Assembly: GCA_003246895.1 (NCBI GenBank)
Contig: QKCL01000048.1
Coordinates: 1-64,000, forward strand
Reading direction: 5' to 3'
DNA length: 64,000 nt
Source of the DNA: Spirochaetota bacterium
Lineage (GTDB): Bacteria > Spirochaetota > UBA4802 > UBA5550
Below the pieces are notes generated by a model. It was given only the letters and a program-made list of their open reading frames with translations. It ran no database searches and was not told the origin of the DNA. The position numbers were made by a program, and so were the translations under genes. Of the stretch, positions 35,195 through 43,639 are shown piece after piece; within the stretch, counting starts at the first letter, position 1, and each line of letters begins with the position of its first letter.

Positions 35195-35842
35195 ATGGAA
35201 TCAAGAATGCCGCTTATTGGAGACAAGTTTCCGGACATGGAAGTCGTAACAACAAGGGGGGTGAAGAAACTTCCCAGTGACTATAAGGGGAAATGGTTTA
35301 TACTATTCAGTCATCCGGCTGATTTTACTCCCGTCTGCACTACAGAATTTATTGCATTTCAGAAACGTTACGATGAATTCAAGGCTCTCAATACTGAACT
35401 TATCGGATTGAGTGTGGATCAGGTATTTGCACATATCAAGTGGGAGCAATGGATAAAGGAAAATATGGGTGTGGAGATCAAATTTCCCATAATAGCGGAT
35501 ACCGGAAAGGTTGCAAATGAACTTGGCCTGATTCATCCCGGGAAAGGCACCAATACCGTGAGGGCGGTGTTTTTTGTCGACCCTCAGAGTACAATCAGGG
35601 CTATGCTCTATTACCCTCAGGAGCTGGGAAGAAATTTTGATGAATTTTTAAGAATGATTAAGGGATTCCAGGTTGCAGACCGTGAAAAGGTGGCAATACC
35701 GGCAAACTGGCCCAATAGTGAAATTCCTGAACTTGAAGGTGACAGGGTTATCATTCCGCCTGCTACAGATGTTGAGGCTGCGGAAAAGAGAAAGAGTGAA
35801 TATGACTGCTTCGACTGGTGGTTCTGTCATAAAAAACTGTAA
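35195..35842 (+). CDS. Prx6-type peroxiredoxin
   Basis: A 215-residue thiol peroxidase that reduces peroxides. The peroxidatic Cys48 sits in the signature [11 protein letters not shown], and the long C-terminal arm ends with two further cysteines, Cys205 and Cys211 ([13 protein letters not shown]), as in archaeal-type Prx6 enzymes such as that of Aeropyrum. AAGGAGG precedes the ATG. It is monocistronic, ends at a strong terminator, and probably belongs to the regulon of the PerR-like protein encoded just upstream. Confidence 0.94.
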   Translation: MESRMPLIGDKFPDMEVVTTRGVKKLPSDYKGKWFILFSHPADFTPVCTTEFIAFQKRYDEFKALNTELIGLSVDQVFAHIKWEQWIKENMGVEIKFPIIADTGKVANELGLIHPGKGTNTVRAVFFVDPQSTIRAMLYYPQELGRNFDEFLRMIKGFQVADREKVAIPANWPNSEIPELEGDRVIIPPATDVEAAEKRKSEYDCFDWWFCHKKL

Positions 35843-35877
35843 TTTTCAAAACTTAAGCTTGAAAACATCCAACCTTT

Positions 35878-35906
35878 GACCCGGATTCTGTCCGGGTCTT
35901 TTTTTT
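35878..35906 (+). terminator. Rho-independent terminator of the peroxiredoxin gene
   Basis: Perfect 8-bp stem GACCCGGA/TCCGGGTC (35878-35885, 35891-35898), 5-base loop, followed by eight T. Confidence 0.92.
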
Positions 35907-36373
35907 AAACCAGGGATGTGCAGATACAAAAAGAAAATTTACACGGCTGGTCCCGGCTGGGGTTATTAAATTTTATCAATTAAAGAATCTTCAATATCAG
36001 CGATGGAGCGGGGCGGAGAGACTGCATCTGGTCTCTAAAGCAGCTTGAGTTTTTAAAAGAATTTCTGAACTGCGGGTATGAAGGATCTGCACGGAATGAT
36101 GAAGAGTAATTTCCCCTTGTATCCAGAATTAATAATTTCTTTCACGGCAATAAGTTGTAAAATTTAGTGTGATTTTTTTGATTTTTCAGGCATGATTGAA
36201 ACAGCGTGTTTCGTGTCAGTAGGCAAGCGTTCCGTTTTCACTTTGTCACAAATTCTAATTACTTAATTTGTGACCGGGAATTTTCTGGAAAAAAAGAATA
36301 TCTTGTTTCCCCCAGCTTCAGCAGCTGTCACTCTCAAAATAACTATTCTCCGTGAGTATCCGATAATCAGTGC
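35907..36373. other. Intergenic region with an orphan palindrome
   Basis: About 470 bases without a visible gene. At 36245-36274 GTCACAAATT and AATTTGTGAC form a 10-bp perfect inverted repeat with a 10-base spacer, near the 3' end of the leftward acyltransferase gene. It could be a hairpin or a regulator site for a short transcript; no T run follows. Confidence 0.45.
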
Positions 36374-36982
36374 TTATTTTTTTAGTGTAATTCCTTCTTT
36401 ATTAAACTTTTCAGGGAATCTGCCTGTTTTCTGGCAGTAGAACTCTCTGATAGGTATCAGATCCTTTTCCGGATCCCCTGTTGGTGTTATGAACGGGCCG
36501 AATCCGGCTTCCTTTTTCAGATAGTCTATATAGGCACATGATATCGGTATTCCGGCTCCCAGTGCAATATGATAAAATCCGGATTTCCATGAAGAAACTC
36601 TTTTTCTCGTACCTTCAGGCGCAAGTGAAAGGATTATTTCATCTTCATTTTTCAGTATCTCTATTGCTGCATCGACCATGTTTGTTTTCTGGGATCTGTC
36701 AACAGGTATGCCTCCAAGCCACATCATCACTGTTTTAAAGGGGAATGAAAAAATGGATTCTTTCCCGAGCCAGTTCGGCTTCAGTTTCAATGCAAAGGAA
36801 AGAAAAAGGGCAATGGGGAGGTCCCAGTTGCTAGTATGGGGGGCGAGGATAACGATCATTTTTTTGTGCTCAGGAAATGTTCCGGTGAACTTCCAGCCTG
36901 AAAGTTTAAATATAGTCAGTGCAAGAAGGCGGAATATATGCCTGATAAATGGTGTATTGAATATGGTAATTTTGCTTTTCAT
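36374..36982 (-). CDS. Lysophospholipid acyltransferase family protein
   Basis: A 202-residue membrane-associated acyltransferase of the PlsC superfamily. Motif I is APHTSNWD (H-x4-D, catalytic His and Asp), motif II lies in PNWLGKESIF, and motif III is the phosphate-binding PEGTRKR. An N-terminal hydrophobic stretch would anchor it to the membrane. It probably acylates a lysophosphatidate-like acceptor in phospholipid synthesis; the exact acceptor cannot be told. It stands alone. Confidence 0.88.
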   Translation of the reverse strand: MKSKITIFNTPFIRHIFRLLALTIFKLSGWKFTGTFPEHKKMIVILAPHTSNWDLPIALFLSFALKLKPNWLGKESIFSFPFKTVMMWLGGIPVDRSQKTNMVDAAIEILKNEDEIILSLAPEGTRKRVSSWKSGFYHIALGAGIPISCAYIDYLKKEAGFGPFITPTGDPEKDLIPIREFYCQKTGRFPEKFNKEGITLKK

Positions 36983-37062
36983 TGTGATAAGTATAAAATT
37001 TTTTATAAATATTTATAGAAAAACTGTGGTGTAGAGGTCAATAAAAATAACTGATGGGAATA

Positions 37063-37114
37063 AAAAATCCATACTTCTTGATGCCAGCAACTATGCCTGA
37101 AAGTATGGATTTTT
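37063..37114 (-). terminator. Terminator of the leftward gene at 37133
   Basis: A 14-bp perfect stem (37063-37076 and 37101-37114, AAAAATCCATACTT arm) with a 24-base loop. On the minus strand the stem ends in a T run. It starts 18 bases beyond the stop codon. Confidence 0.75.
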
Positions 37115-37132
37115 ATTTATCTCTTATGCAAT

Positions 37133-37399
37133 TTATGCGGTGAGAGACTGATAAATATCAAAGAAATAGTTTCTATCTTTTCTTTTTATGATGACATGCC
37201 ATCCTTCATTATCATAGAAAGTTTTAAAGTTTCTTGCCTGTGAAAATGTCAGAACGTTTTTTGGATTGATTGTGCAGTATTTTGTATCATCCCAGTTTGT
37301 TCTTTTCATTGTGGCCCATGCATCTGTTATAAGTTTTTTGAGAATAGGTTCCTCTTCATTTGAAGCAACAGTTATATCTTTTGGACTAAAACCTGCCAT
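37133..37399 (-). CDS. Hypothetical protein, 88 residues
   Basis: A small soluble protein with the segments EEPILKKLITDAWATMKRT and GWHVIIKRKDRNYFFDIYQS, no signal peptide and no motif I recognise. GGAGATCATC before the ATG supports the start. It has its own terminator and lies in an AT-rich stretch, so it is probably a separate transcription unit. Function unknown. Confidence 0.65.
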   Translation of the reverse strand: MAGFSPKDITVASNEEEPILKKLITDAWATMKRTNWDDTKYCTINPKNVLTFSQARNFKTFYDNEGWHVIIKRKDRNYFFDIYQSLTA

Positions 37400-37529
37400 G
37401 ATGATCTCCTTATTTTATATAAAATATCGACAAAACACTACATTTAAATAATTTAAATGTCAATACATTAATTGTCCAGTTTTATTTAATTTTTATTGTA
37501 TTAATTTTTATTATTGCTAACCTGTCCAC

Positions 37530-38741
37530 GTGAAAAATTTGAAGACCATAAATCATGCACATAAAAAAATTGATAAATTGAAGAAGCGTCTTTTTCTTCC
37601 GAACTTCATGAAACAGATGCGTAAAAGAGGGATTGGGGGTATTTCGGGCGGGAACAGGGTAACCCTCATTACAGAGGGTGATGATTTTTTCAGGAGAGTT
37701 TTTGCAGCAGTTGATGGTGCGAAAACCAGTATAAACCTGGAATCTTATATTTTCAGGAGTGATGATGTTGGTCTCCTCCTTGCCGAGAAGCTTGCCCTGA
37801 AGGCTGAAAAGGGTGTCGAAGTCAATGTAATATATGATTCAGTTGGCAGCATCGGAGTCTCTCCTTCCATGTTTAAACTTATGGAAATCTCTGGTGTTGA
37901 GATTATTGAATACCACCCGTTTGTGCCGTGGAGAAAATACTGGGGCCTTAATTTAAGGGATCACAGGAAAATTTTGATTATTGACGGGGTCAAGGCCTTT
38001 GTGGGGGGCATAAATATAGGCCTTGAATATGCAGGGCCTGAATTTGAGGGCGGCCGGTGGAGAGATACTCATGTTATGGTGGAAGGGCCTGCTGTCAGGG
38101 ATATTCAGTTTTTTTTCATGGAAAACTGGTACCGGAACGGCGGTTCTGTAATGAACAGCTCAACCTATTTCCCTGATCTTAAAAAGGTCGGCAACAGGCT
38201 TGTAATGGTTCTGTGCAGCAGATCCCGGAGAAATGTCAGGCCCGTTCATGAATCATACCTTTCGGCAATATCCAATGCAAGGGAGAGAATATTTATTACA
38301 AATGCATACTTTATACCGGATGCAAAAATATACAGGGAACTTGTGAGAGCCTCGGAAAGAGGGGTGGATGTTTCGGTCCTCCTTCCTGGAAAATCTGACC
38401 TGCCCTTTGTGAAATATGCCAGCAGGTATCTGTATAAGCGCTATCTCAAGCACGGCATAAGGATTTTTGAATACAACAGGGATATTCTTCATGCCAAAAC
38501 AGCCGTAATAGATTCACTCTGGTCAACAGTGGGGTCGTCAAATCTTGACAGGAGAAGTTTCAGGAAAAATCTGGAAGTAAATGTTGTTGTTCTCGATGAA
38601 AAGTTCGGAATGCAGATGGAATCGGTTTTTATGGACGATCTTGCCGAGAGCTCTGAGGTTATTTTGAAGGATTTTGGCCGTCGGGGAGTCTCTGAATTTC
38701 TGCTTGAGTGGCTTTGCTACAGGTTCAGAAACTTTTTTTAG
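37530..38741 (+). CDS. Phospholipase D family enzyme, cardiolipin synthase-like
   Basis: A 403-residue enzyme with two HKD motifs: HRKILIID (about 146) and HAKTAVID (about 320), each followed by glycine/serine-rich segments (FVGGINIG, VGSSNLDRRSF). This is the layout of ClsB-type cardiolipin synthases, which lack the N-terminal membrane helices of ClsA and join two phosphatidyl groups; no membrane helix is seen here. GTG at 37530 is the apparent start, with a weak ribosome site. Another PLD phosphodiesterase activity cannot be excluded. Confidence 0.88.
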   Translation: MKNLKTINHAHKKIDKLKKRLFLPNFMKQMRKRGIGGISGGNRVTLITEGDDFFRRVFAAVDGAKTSINLESYIFRSDDVGLLLAEKLALKAEKGVEVNVIYDSVGSIGVSPSMFKLMEISGVEIIEYHPFVPWRKYWGLNLRDHRKILIIDGVKAFVGGINIGLEYAGPEFEGGRWRDTHVMVEGPAVRDIQFFFMENWYRNGGSVMNSSTYFPDLKKVGNRLVMVLCSRSRRNVRPVHESYLSAISNARERIFITNAYFIPDAKIYRELVRASERGVDVSVLLPGKSDLPFVKYASRYLYKRYLKHGIRIFEYNRDILHAKTAVIDSLWSTVGSSNLDRRSFRKNLEVNVVVLDEKFGMQMESVFMDDLAESSEVILKDFGRRGVSEFLLEWLCYRFRNFF

Positions 38742-38749
38742 TAAAAATC

Positions 38750-38780
38750 TTGACATTATCAAAGTACATATTCATATGAT
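38750..38780 (+). promoter_or_regulatory. Sigma-70-type promoter
   Basis: TTGACA (38750-38755) and TATGAT (38775-38780), 19 bases apart, 19 bases before the DUF4321 gene at 38799. The spacing is a little long. Confidence 0.5.
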
Positions 38781-38798
38781 TTTGAAAAAAGGTAACCC

Positions 38799-39035
38799 AT
38801 GGTTTTTGGAAAAGGCAATACAGGATTTTTTATAGCATTTTCTCTCATCGGAGCAATATGCGGTTCTGCATTGGGGAATCTTGCTGCAGGTTTTCTGCCT
38901 CAGCTTAAGTTCCTGACCACGAGCCTTACAGGGCCAATTGGGCTTAACCTTGAAATAATCACCTTTAGTATCAAATTAAATCTTGCATCTATCCTCGGCC
39001 TTGTCGCCGGGATTATAATATTCCGCAGGATTTAA
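38799..39035 (+). CDS. DUF4321 small membrane protein
   Basis: A 78-residue protein with two or three hydrophobic segments (about 10-31, and 57-75) and the glycine-rich beginning GFFIAFSLIGAICGSALGNL. Size and pattern match the DUF4321 family. AAAGGTAACC precedes the ATG. It lies between the phospholipase D-like gene and the ribosomal operon and has its own promoter candidate. Function unknown. Confidence 0.7.
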   Translation: MVFGKGNTGFFIAFSLIGAICGSALGNLAAGFLPQLKFLTTSLTGPIGLNLEIITFSIKLNLASILGLVAGIIIFRRI

Positions 39036-39251
39036 GGCCACAGCAGTGGTTATTAAAAGCCCGGATGTTTTTCGGGTGGATTTAAACCGGTATTGTTCCG
39101 GTTGCCTCATTCCATATTGATAAGAATAGGCAGAAACATAATACCTCTCGTTGAGGGGATGGGCAAATTGTCCCTTCCGTCATGAAGCTGTATGTTCAGT
39201 TTTCTGTGCGGGAAAAATCTAAATTATTTATTACAATCAGGGGGTACTGAA
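39036..39251 (+). promoter_or_regulatory. Leader region of the rpsB operon
   Basis: 216 bases without a gene, containing small inverted repeats such as AACCGG/CCGGTT around 39086-39104 and CCTC/GAGG around 39143-39157. This is where a ribosomal-protein leader for S2 autoregulation would lie; I cannot match it to a known leader class. Confidence 0.3.
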
Positions 39252-40058
39252 TTGGCAGTAGTATCAATGAAAGCGTTACTTGAATCAGGTGTTCACTTCG
39301 GACATCAGACCAGAAGATGGAATCCTAAAATGGCACAGTTTATTTTTACAGCCAGAAACGGGATACATATCATCGATTTGCAAAAGACAATGCAGAGAGT
39401 GAAAATCGCATATGATGCGATGAAGGAACTTGCTGAAAAAGGCGGAAATGTTCTTTTCGTGGGAACAAAAAAACAGGCTCAGGGAGCTATAGTTGAATAC
39501 GCCGAGAAATGTAATCAGTATTATATTGCTGAAAGATGGCTCGGAGGTCTTCTTACAAATTTCAAGACTGTGAATAATTCAATTCAGAGACTTAAGGATC
39601 TTGAAAGAATGCAGGAAACAGAATCCTGGGATGCAGAAACTAAAAAAGAGATACTTGAGCTTCAAAGAGAACTTGCAAAGAAAGATAAAATTCTTTCAGG
39701 TATCAAAAATATGAGTAAACTTCCGGACGCTCTTTTTATAATTGATCCGAAAAGAGAAGCTATTGCCGTCAGAGAGGCACAGACTCTTGGAATTCCGATT
39801 TTTGCCGTTGTTGACACGAACTGTAATCCCGATGAAATCGACTATCCAATTCCGGGAAATGATGATGCAATCAGAGCTATTGCTCTTTTCCTTGAAGTTA
39901 TGGCAAATGCAATAAATACAGCTCATGCCGGAGGACAGTCTGAGAACGGAGAAGGTCTTGCTGAAGAGGCTTTTGATCAGGATGAAATTGCAGAGATCAC
40001 AAAAGAAACTGCATCTGAAGAAGATGAAGAAGGTGAACCTGCAGGAGATGAGTGGTAA
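39252..40058 (+). CDS. rpsB: Ribosomal protein S2 (TTG start)
   Basis: 268 residues, first gene of the operon. The sequence is typical: [40 protein letters not shown], and an acidic C-terminal tail (EDEEGEP). S2 binds the 30S head-platform joint. The start is TTG at 39252: GGGGG lies about seven bases before it and it gives the usual beginning (M)[10 protein letters not shown]; an in-frame ATG at 39267 would remove five conserved residues. A TTG start may keep translation moderate or allow feedback in the leader. Confidence 0.96.
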   Translation: MAVVSMKALLESGVHFGHQTRRWNPKMAQFIFTARNGIHIIDLQKTMQRVKIAYDAMKELAEKGGNVLFVGTKKQAQGAIVEYAEKCNQYYIAERWLGGLLTNFKTVNNSIQRLKDLERMQETESWDAETKKEILELQRELAKKDKILSGIKNMSKLPDALFIIDPKREAIAVREAQTLGIPIFAVVDTNCNPDEIDYPIPGNDDAIRAIALFLEVMANAINTAHAGGQSENGEGLAEEAFDQDEIAEITKETASEEDEEGEPAGDEW

Positions 40059-40096
40059 AAAGTACGCAAAAAGAAATGAGTAAAGGAGATTAAAAA

Positions 40097-40693
40097 GTGG
40101 CAGAAGTAACTAGTGAAATGATAAAACAACTCAGAGATAAAACTCAGGCCGGTATGATGGACTGTAAAAAAGCTCTCACTGAAACCGGTGGGGATATGGA
40201 AAAAGCAGTTGAATTCCTACGTAAGAAAGGACTTGCATCTGCTGACAAGCAGATGGGAAGAGAAGTAACTGAAGGAATAGTTACATCATATATTCACAGC
40301 AATATGAAGCTCGGAGTTCTTCTTGAACTCAAATGCGCTACAGACTTTGTTGCAAGAAATGAAGGCTTCCAGGAACTGGGACGTGAGATAGCAATGCACG
40401 TTGCAGCTGCGGCGCCGCTTTATAAATCAGTAGAAGATGTTCCTGCGGAAGTTGTTGAGAAGGAAAAGGAAATCTACAGAGAGCAGATGGCTAATTCCGG
40501 GAAACCTGAAAACGTCATAGAAAAAATCGTTGATGGAAAGCTGCAGAAGTTTTATTCTGAAGTATGCCTCCTTGAACAGGAGTTTATCAAGGATAACAGC
40601 GTAAAAATCAGAGATCTTATTAAAGAGAAAATTTCTACATTTGGTGAAAATATAGAAGTTGGTAAGTTTTCAAGATTCCAGATAGGTATGTAA
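40097..40693 (+). CDS. tsf: Elongation factor Ts (GTG start)
   Basis: 198 residues; nucleotide exchange factor for EF-Tu. N-terminal UBA-like part LRDKTQAGMMDCKKAL, and the catalytic TDFVARN that inserts into EF-Tu. It is much shorter than the E. coli protein (about 283) and of the compact type with one core subdomain, as in Thermus. AAAGGAG nine bases before GTG fixes the start. It follows rpsB by 38 bases and precedes pyrH by four. Confidence 0.96.
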   Translation: MAEVTSEMIKQLRDKTQAGMMDCKKALTETGGDMEKAVEFLRKKGLASADKQMGREVTEGIVTSYIHSNMKLGVLLELKCATDFVARNEGFQELGREIAMHVAAAAPLYKSVEDVPAEVVEKEKEIYREQMANSGKPENVIEKIVDGKLQKFYSEVCLLEQEFIKDNSVKIRDLIKEKISTFGENIEVGKFSRFQIGM

Positions 40694-40697
40694 ATCT

Positions 40698-41420
40698 ATG
40701 GAAAGCGAAATTGCACCGCATTACAAAAGAATTTTGTTAAAACTCAGCGGTGAGGCTCTTGCCGGTCCTGATAAGACCGGCATAAATCCTGCTATTATTC
40801 AGCAGATTGCCTCTGAAGTGAAAGAGGTTGCTGATCTGGGTATTGAAATTGCCATGGTCATAGGAGCAGGCAATATTTTCAGGGGCGCAATGGCCGAGGA
40901 ACTCGGGATCAACAGGTCTACGGGGGATTTCATGGGCATGCTTGCAACGGTTATGAATTCCATGGCAGTGGAGAATACGCTTGAAAAAATGAATCAGCCC
41001 ACAAGGGTTCTTACCTCAATCGAAATGAAACACGTGGCAGAGCCTTATACAATTCAGAAGGCCAATGACCATCTGAAAAAAGGCAGAATCGTAATTGCCG
41101 CCGGTGGAACAGGGCATCCCTATTTTACAACAGATACTGCAGCAAGCTTAAGGGCCGTTGAACTTGGTGCTGATATCCTTCTAAAGGCAACAAGGGTTGA
41201 TGGTGTATACACCGGTGATCCGGAAAAAGATCCTGAAGCAAAGAAAATTACAGAGATATCCTATATAGAAATGATTCAGAAACAACTGAGGGTCATGGAC
41301 CTTACGGCAATTTCTCTCTGTATGGATAATAATCTGCCAATTGCTGTATTCAATCTTTTTGAAAAGGGTTCGCTGAAGAGAATTGTAATGGGTGAAAAAC
41401 TGGGAACTTTAATTTCCTGA
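40698..41420 (+). CDS. pyrH: UMP kinase
   Basis: 240 residues; phosphorylates UMP to UDP for nucleic acid and envelope precursor synthesis. The amino-acid-kinase family features are present: RILLKLSGEAL, GAGNIFRG, AAGGTGHPYFTTDTAA and the ATP-site ATRVDGVYTGDPEKDP. Normal length. It is the third gene of the rpsB operon, four bases after tsf and 14 bases before frr. Confidence 0.96.
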   Translation: MESEIAPHYKRILLKLSGEALAGPDKTGINPAIIQQIASEVKEVADLGIEIAMVIGAGNIFRGAMAEELGINRSTGDFMGMLATVMNSMAVENTLEKMNQPTRVLTSIEMKHVAEPYTIQKANDHLKKGRIVIAAGGTGHPYFTTDTAASLRAVELGADILLKATRVDGVYTGDPEKDPEAKKITEISYIEMIQKQLRVMDLTAISLCMDNNLPIAVFNLFEKGSLKRIVMGEKLGTLIS

Positions 41421-41434
41421 AGTGAGGTGTTGTA

Positions 41435-41992
41435 ATGTTGAATGAAATTTTGGATAATGTTAAGGATAGAATGGAGAAGAGCGTTTCCAATCTGCAGAAG
41501 GAATTCTCCGCCATACGAACAGGAAGAGCCAATCCTGCAATGTTTGAATCAATCAGGGTTGATGTCTATGGATCGGAAATGCCTATACACCAGGTTGCTA
41601 CTATATCCATTCCTGAACCGAGACTTGTGGTGATTCAGCCCTGGGATAAAACAAATCTTTCAGGTATTGAAAAGGCCATTCTCAAATCAGACCTTTCATT
41701 AAATCCGTCAAATGATGGTAATCTTATAAGGATACAGATTCCTGATCTCACAGAGGAGAGAAGGAAGGAGTATGTGAAGCATGCAAAGCATAAGGCTGAA
41801 GAATGCAAGGTTTCCATAAGAAATATAAGAAGGGACGGCAATGAAATGATTAAGTCCCTTGAAAAGGATAAGGAAATATCCGAAGATGATTCAAAAGCCA
41901 GTCAGGACAGTGTTCAGAAGATTACTGACAAGTTTGTTGATGAAGTCCAGAAGCTGACTGAGAATAAAGAAAAGGAAATCCTTAGTATATAA
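41435..41992 (+). CDS. frr: Ribosome recycling factor
   Basis: 185 residues, the standard length. It splits post-termination ribosomes together with EF-G. Conserved segments: FSAIRTGRANPAMF, IPEPRLVVIQPWDK, and LTEERRKEYVKHAKHKAEE in the long three-helix bundle. GTGAGG precedes the ATG. A UUCG-capped hairpin follows its stop codon. Confidence 0.96.
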   Translation: MLNEILDNVKDRMEKSVSNLQKEFSAIRTGRANPAMFESIRVDVYGSEMPIHQVATISIPEPRLVVIQPWDKTNLSGIEKAILKSDLSLNPSNDGNLIRIQIPDLTEERRKEYVKHAKHKAEECKVSIRNIRRDGNEMIKSLEKDKEISEDDSKASQDSVQKITDKFVDEVQKLTENKEKEILSI

Positions 41993-41999
41993 TTTATAT

Positions 42000-42015
42000 C
42001 CGCCCTTCGGGGCGG
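42000..42015 (+). other. UUCG tetraloop hairpin between frr and uppS
   Basis: CCGCCC-TTCG-GGGCGG, a 6-bp GC stem closed by the very stable C(UUCG)G loop, 8 bases after frr and 19 bases before uppS. No T run. It may block 3' exonucleases or attenuate the downstream lipid genes. Confidence 0.6.
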
Positions 42016-42033
42016 TATAATAATATTTGATAT

Positions 42034-42750
42034 ATGAAAAAAAAAGAAGATATCTTAAAGAACGGTCCGATTCCTGCACATGTGGGGATAATAATGGACG
42101 GCAACGGCAGATGGGCAGAGAAAAAAGGGCTTCCAAGAAAAGAGGGGCACCAGGCGGGTGCAGAGGTTATTGAGCCCTTGCTGGACAGCGCCATGAAGAT
42201 CGGCGTTAAAGCTGTTTCCCTCTACGCATTTTCTGTTGAAAACTGGTCCAGGCCTGTTTCTGAGATCAGAGGACTCTGGTCACTGCTTGAATATTTTTTT
42301 TCAGAGAAACTTGAACTTATAAAAAGCAAAAAAATAAGAATCATCCATTCCGGATCGTTAAGTAAACTCCCGCCAAAAACGAAAAATGTAATATTAAAAT
42401 CAATAGAAGAAACAAAGAACAATAAGGGCATAATCCTTAATTTCTGTATTAATTATGGCGGCAGGCAGGAGATCGTTCGTTCTGTTAATGAATGGATAAA
42501 AGTCAGAAAGCCTAATGAAATGATAACTGAAAAAAAAATAGGCCAGTATCTATATACAAGAGGACTGCCTGAACTTGATCTGATGATCCGTACCAGCGGA
42601 GAGTGCAGAATAAGTAATTTTTTATTATGGCAGTGCGCTTATGCTGAATTTGTCTTTACAGATACACTGTGGCCGGATTTTGATGAGGACTCATTTTATA
42701 AAGCAATTGGTGAATTCCAGAAAAGGGAAAGGAGATTTGGTGGAATATGA
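42034..42750 (+). CDS. uppS: Undecaprenyl diphosphate synthase
   Basis: 238 residues, cis-prenyltransferase that makes the C55 lipid carrier for cell wall synthesis. Signature IIMDGNGRWAEKKGL with catalytic Asp, SVENWSRP, and the C-terminal LMIRTSGECRISNFLLWQCA. The start lacks a strong Shine-Dalgarno sequence. It overlaps cdsA by four bases (ATGA). Confidence 0.96.
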   Translation: MKKKEDILKNGPIPAHVGIIMDGNGRWAEKKGLPRKEGHQAGAEVIEPLLDSAMKIGVKAVSLYAFSVENWSRPVSEIRGLWSLLEYFFSEKLELIKSKKIRIIHSGSLSKLPPKTKNVILKSIEETKNNKGIILNFCINYGGRQEIVRSVNEWIKVRKPNEMITEKKIGQYLYTRGLPELDLMIRTSGECRISNFLLWQCAYAEFVFTDTLWPDFDEDSFYKAIGEFQKRERRFGGI

Positions 42751-43634
42751 GTGTTTTTAATAAGGAGACACTGTTCAGGGTTTTGAGTGCGTTGGTGGCC
42801 CTGCCGGTACTATTTTATGTTCTTATAACAGACGATTTTAAGTGTATTCCAATTTTATTGGGATCTGTGGTTATCTCACTTGTTTCATTGTATGAATACT
42901 ACATGATTTCTGACAGAGGTGAAGGTGGGAGAGCATTCCTTAAAACCGGACTTTTTTTCGGCCTTCTGCTGAATCTTGCTGTTTATCTGCTTGGATTCGG
43001 AAAACTCTACGGCTACGGCCGGCTTCTTGGTGATAACAGCTCCAACATAATAATGAGTATTATAATTTTATTTGTTGCAGTGGTCTTTGCTGCTCAGCTT
43101 TTTACCAGGCCCCTTAAGGGCGGTACATATTCCGTAGCAGTAACCATATTTGGTGTTATATTTATAGTAATGTTTTCATCGCATCTTGTACTTCTGAAAT
43201 CCCTGAAAGATGGGGTTTTTTATATAATGATTCTCATCGTAGTTGTTATGCTCAATGATACAGGGGCCTATTTCGGCGGAAATTTTTTCGGCAAGCACAA
43301 GATTGGATTTGAGGTTTCTCCCAATAAATCATGGGAAGGCTACTTTTCCGGACTTCTTTTCAGTATTCTGGGCTTCATAATCGCGAATCAGGTAATAATG
43401 TCTTTTTTCTCCAGAGAGCTGTTTACAATGCTTGAATCTGTTTTTCTCGGCATAGGGATAAGCATTCTGGCAAATACCGGTGACCTTGTGGAATCCGCGG
43501 TCAAGAGGGATGGGGGCATAAAGGATTCCGGCTCAATTATTCCCGGACACGGTGGTATGTGGGATGTCTTTGACGCAACAATTTTCTCTCTCCCATTTTT
43601 TTACTATTATCTGATCTTTAAGGGGATACCCTAG
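42747..43634 (+). CDS. cdsA: Phosphatidate cytidylyltransferase
   Basis: 295 residues, polytopic membrane enzyme making CDP-diacylglycerol from phosphatidate and CTP. About eight hydrophobic helices; the metal and substrate motifs NDTGAYFGG, SPNKSWEGY and KDSGSIIPGHGGMWDVFD are visible. The last motif usually reads GGxLDRxD; here WDVFD replaces LDR, a change worth noting although the acidic residues remain. It overlaps uppS and is followed by dxr after five bases. Confidence 0.95.
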   Translation: MSVFNKETLFRVLSALVALPVLFYVLITDDFKCIPILLGSVVISLVSLYEYYMISDRGEGGRAFLKTGLFFGLLLNLAVYLLGFGKLYGYGRLLGDNSSNIIMSIIILFVAVVFAAQLFTRPLKGGTYSVAVTIFGVIFIVMFSSHLVLLKSLKDGVFYIMILIVVVMLNDTGAYFGGNFFGKHKIGFEVSPNKSWEGYFSGLLFSILGFIIANQVIMSFFSRELFTMLESVFLGIGISILANTGDLVESAVKRDGGIKDSGSIIPGHGGMWDVFDATIFSLPFFYYYLIFKGIP

Positions 43635-43639
43635 AATCA

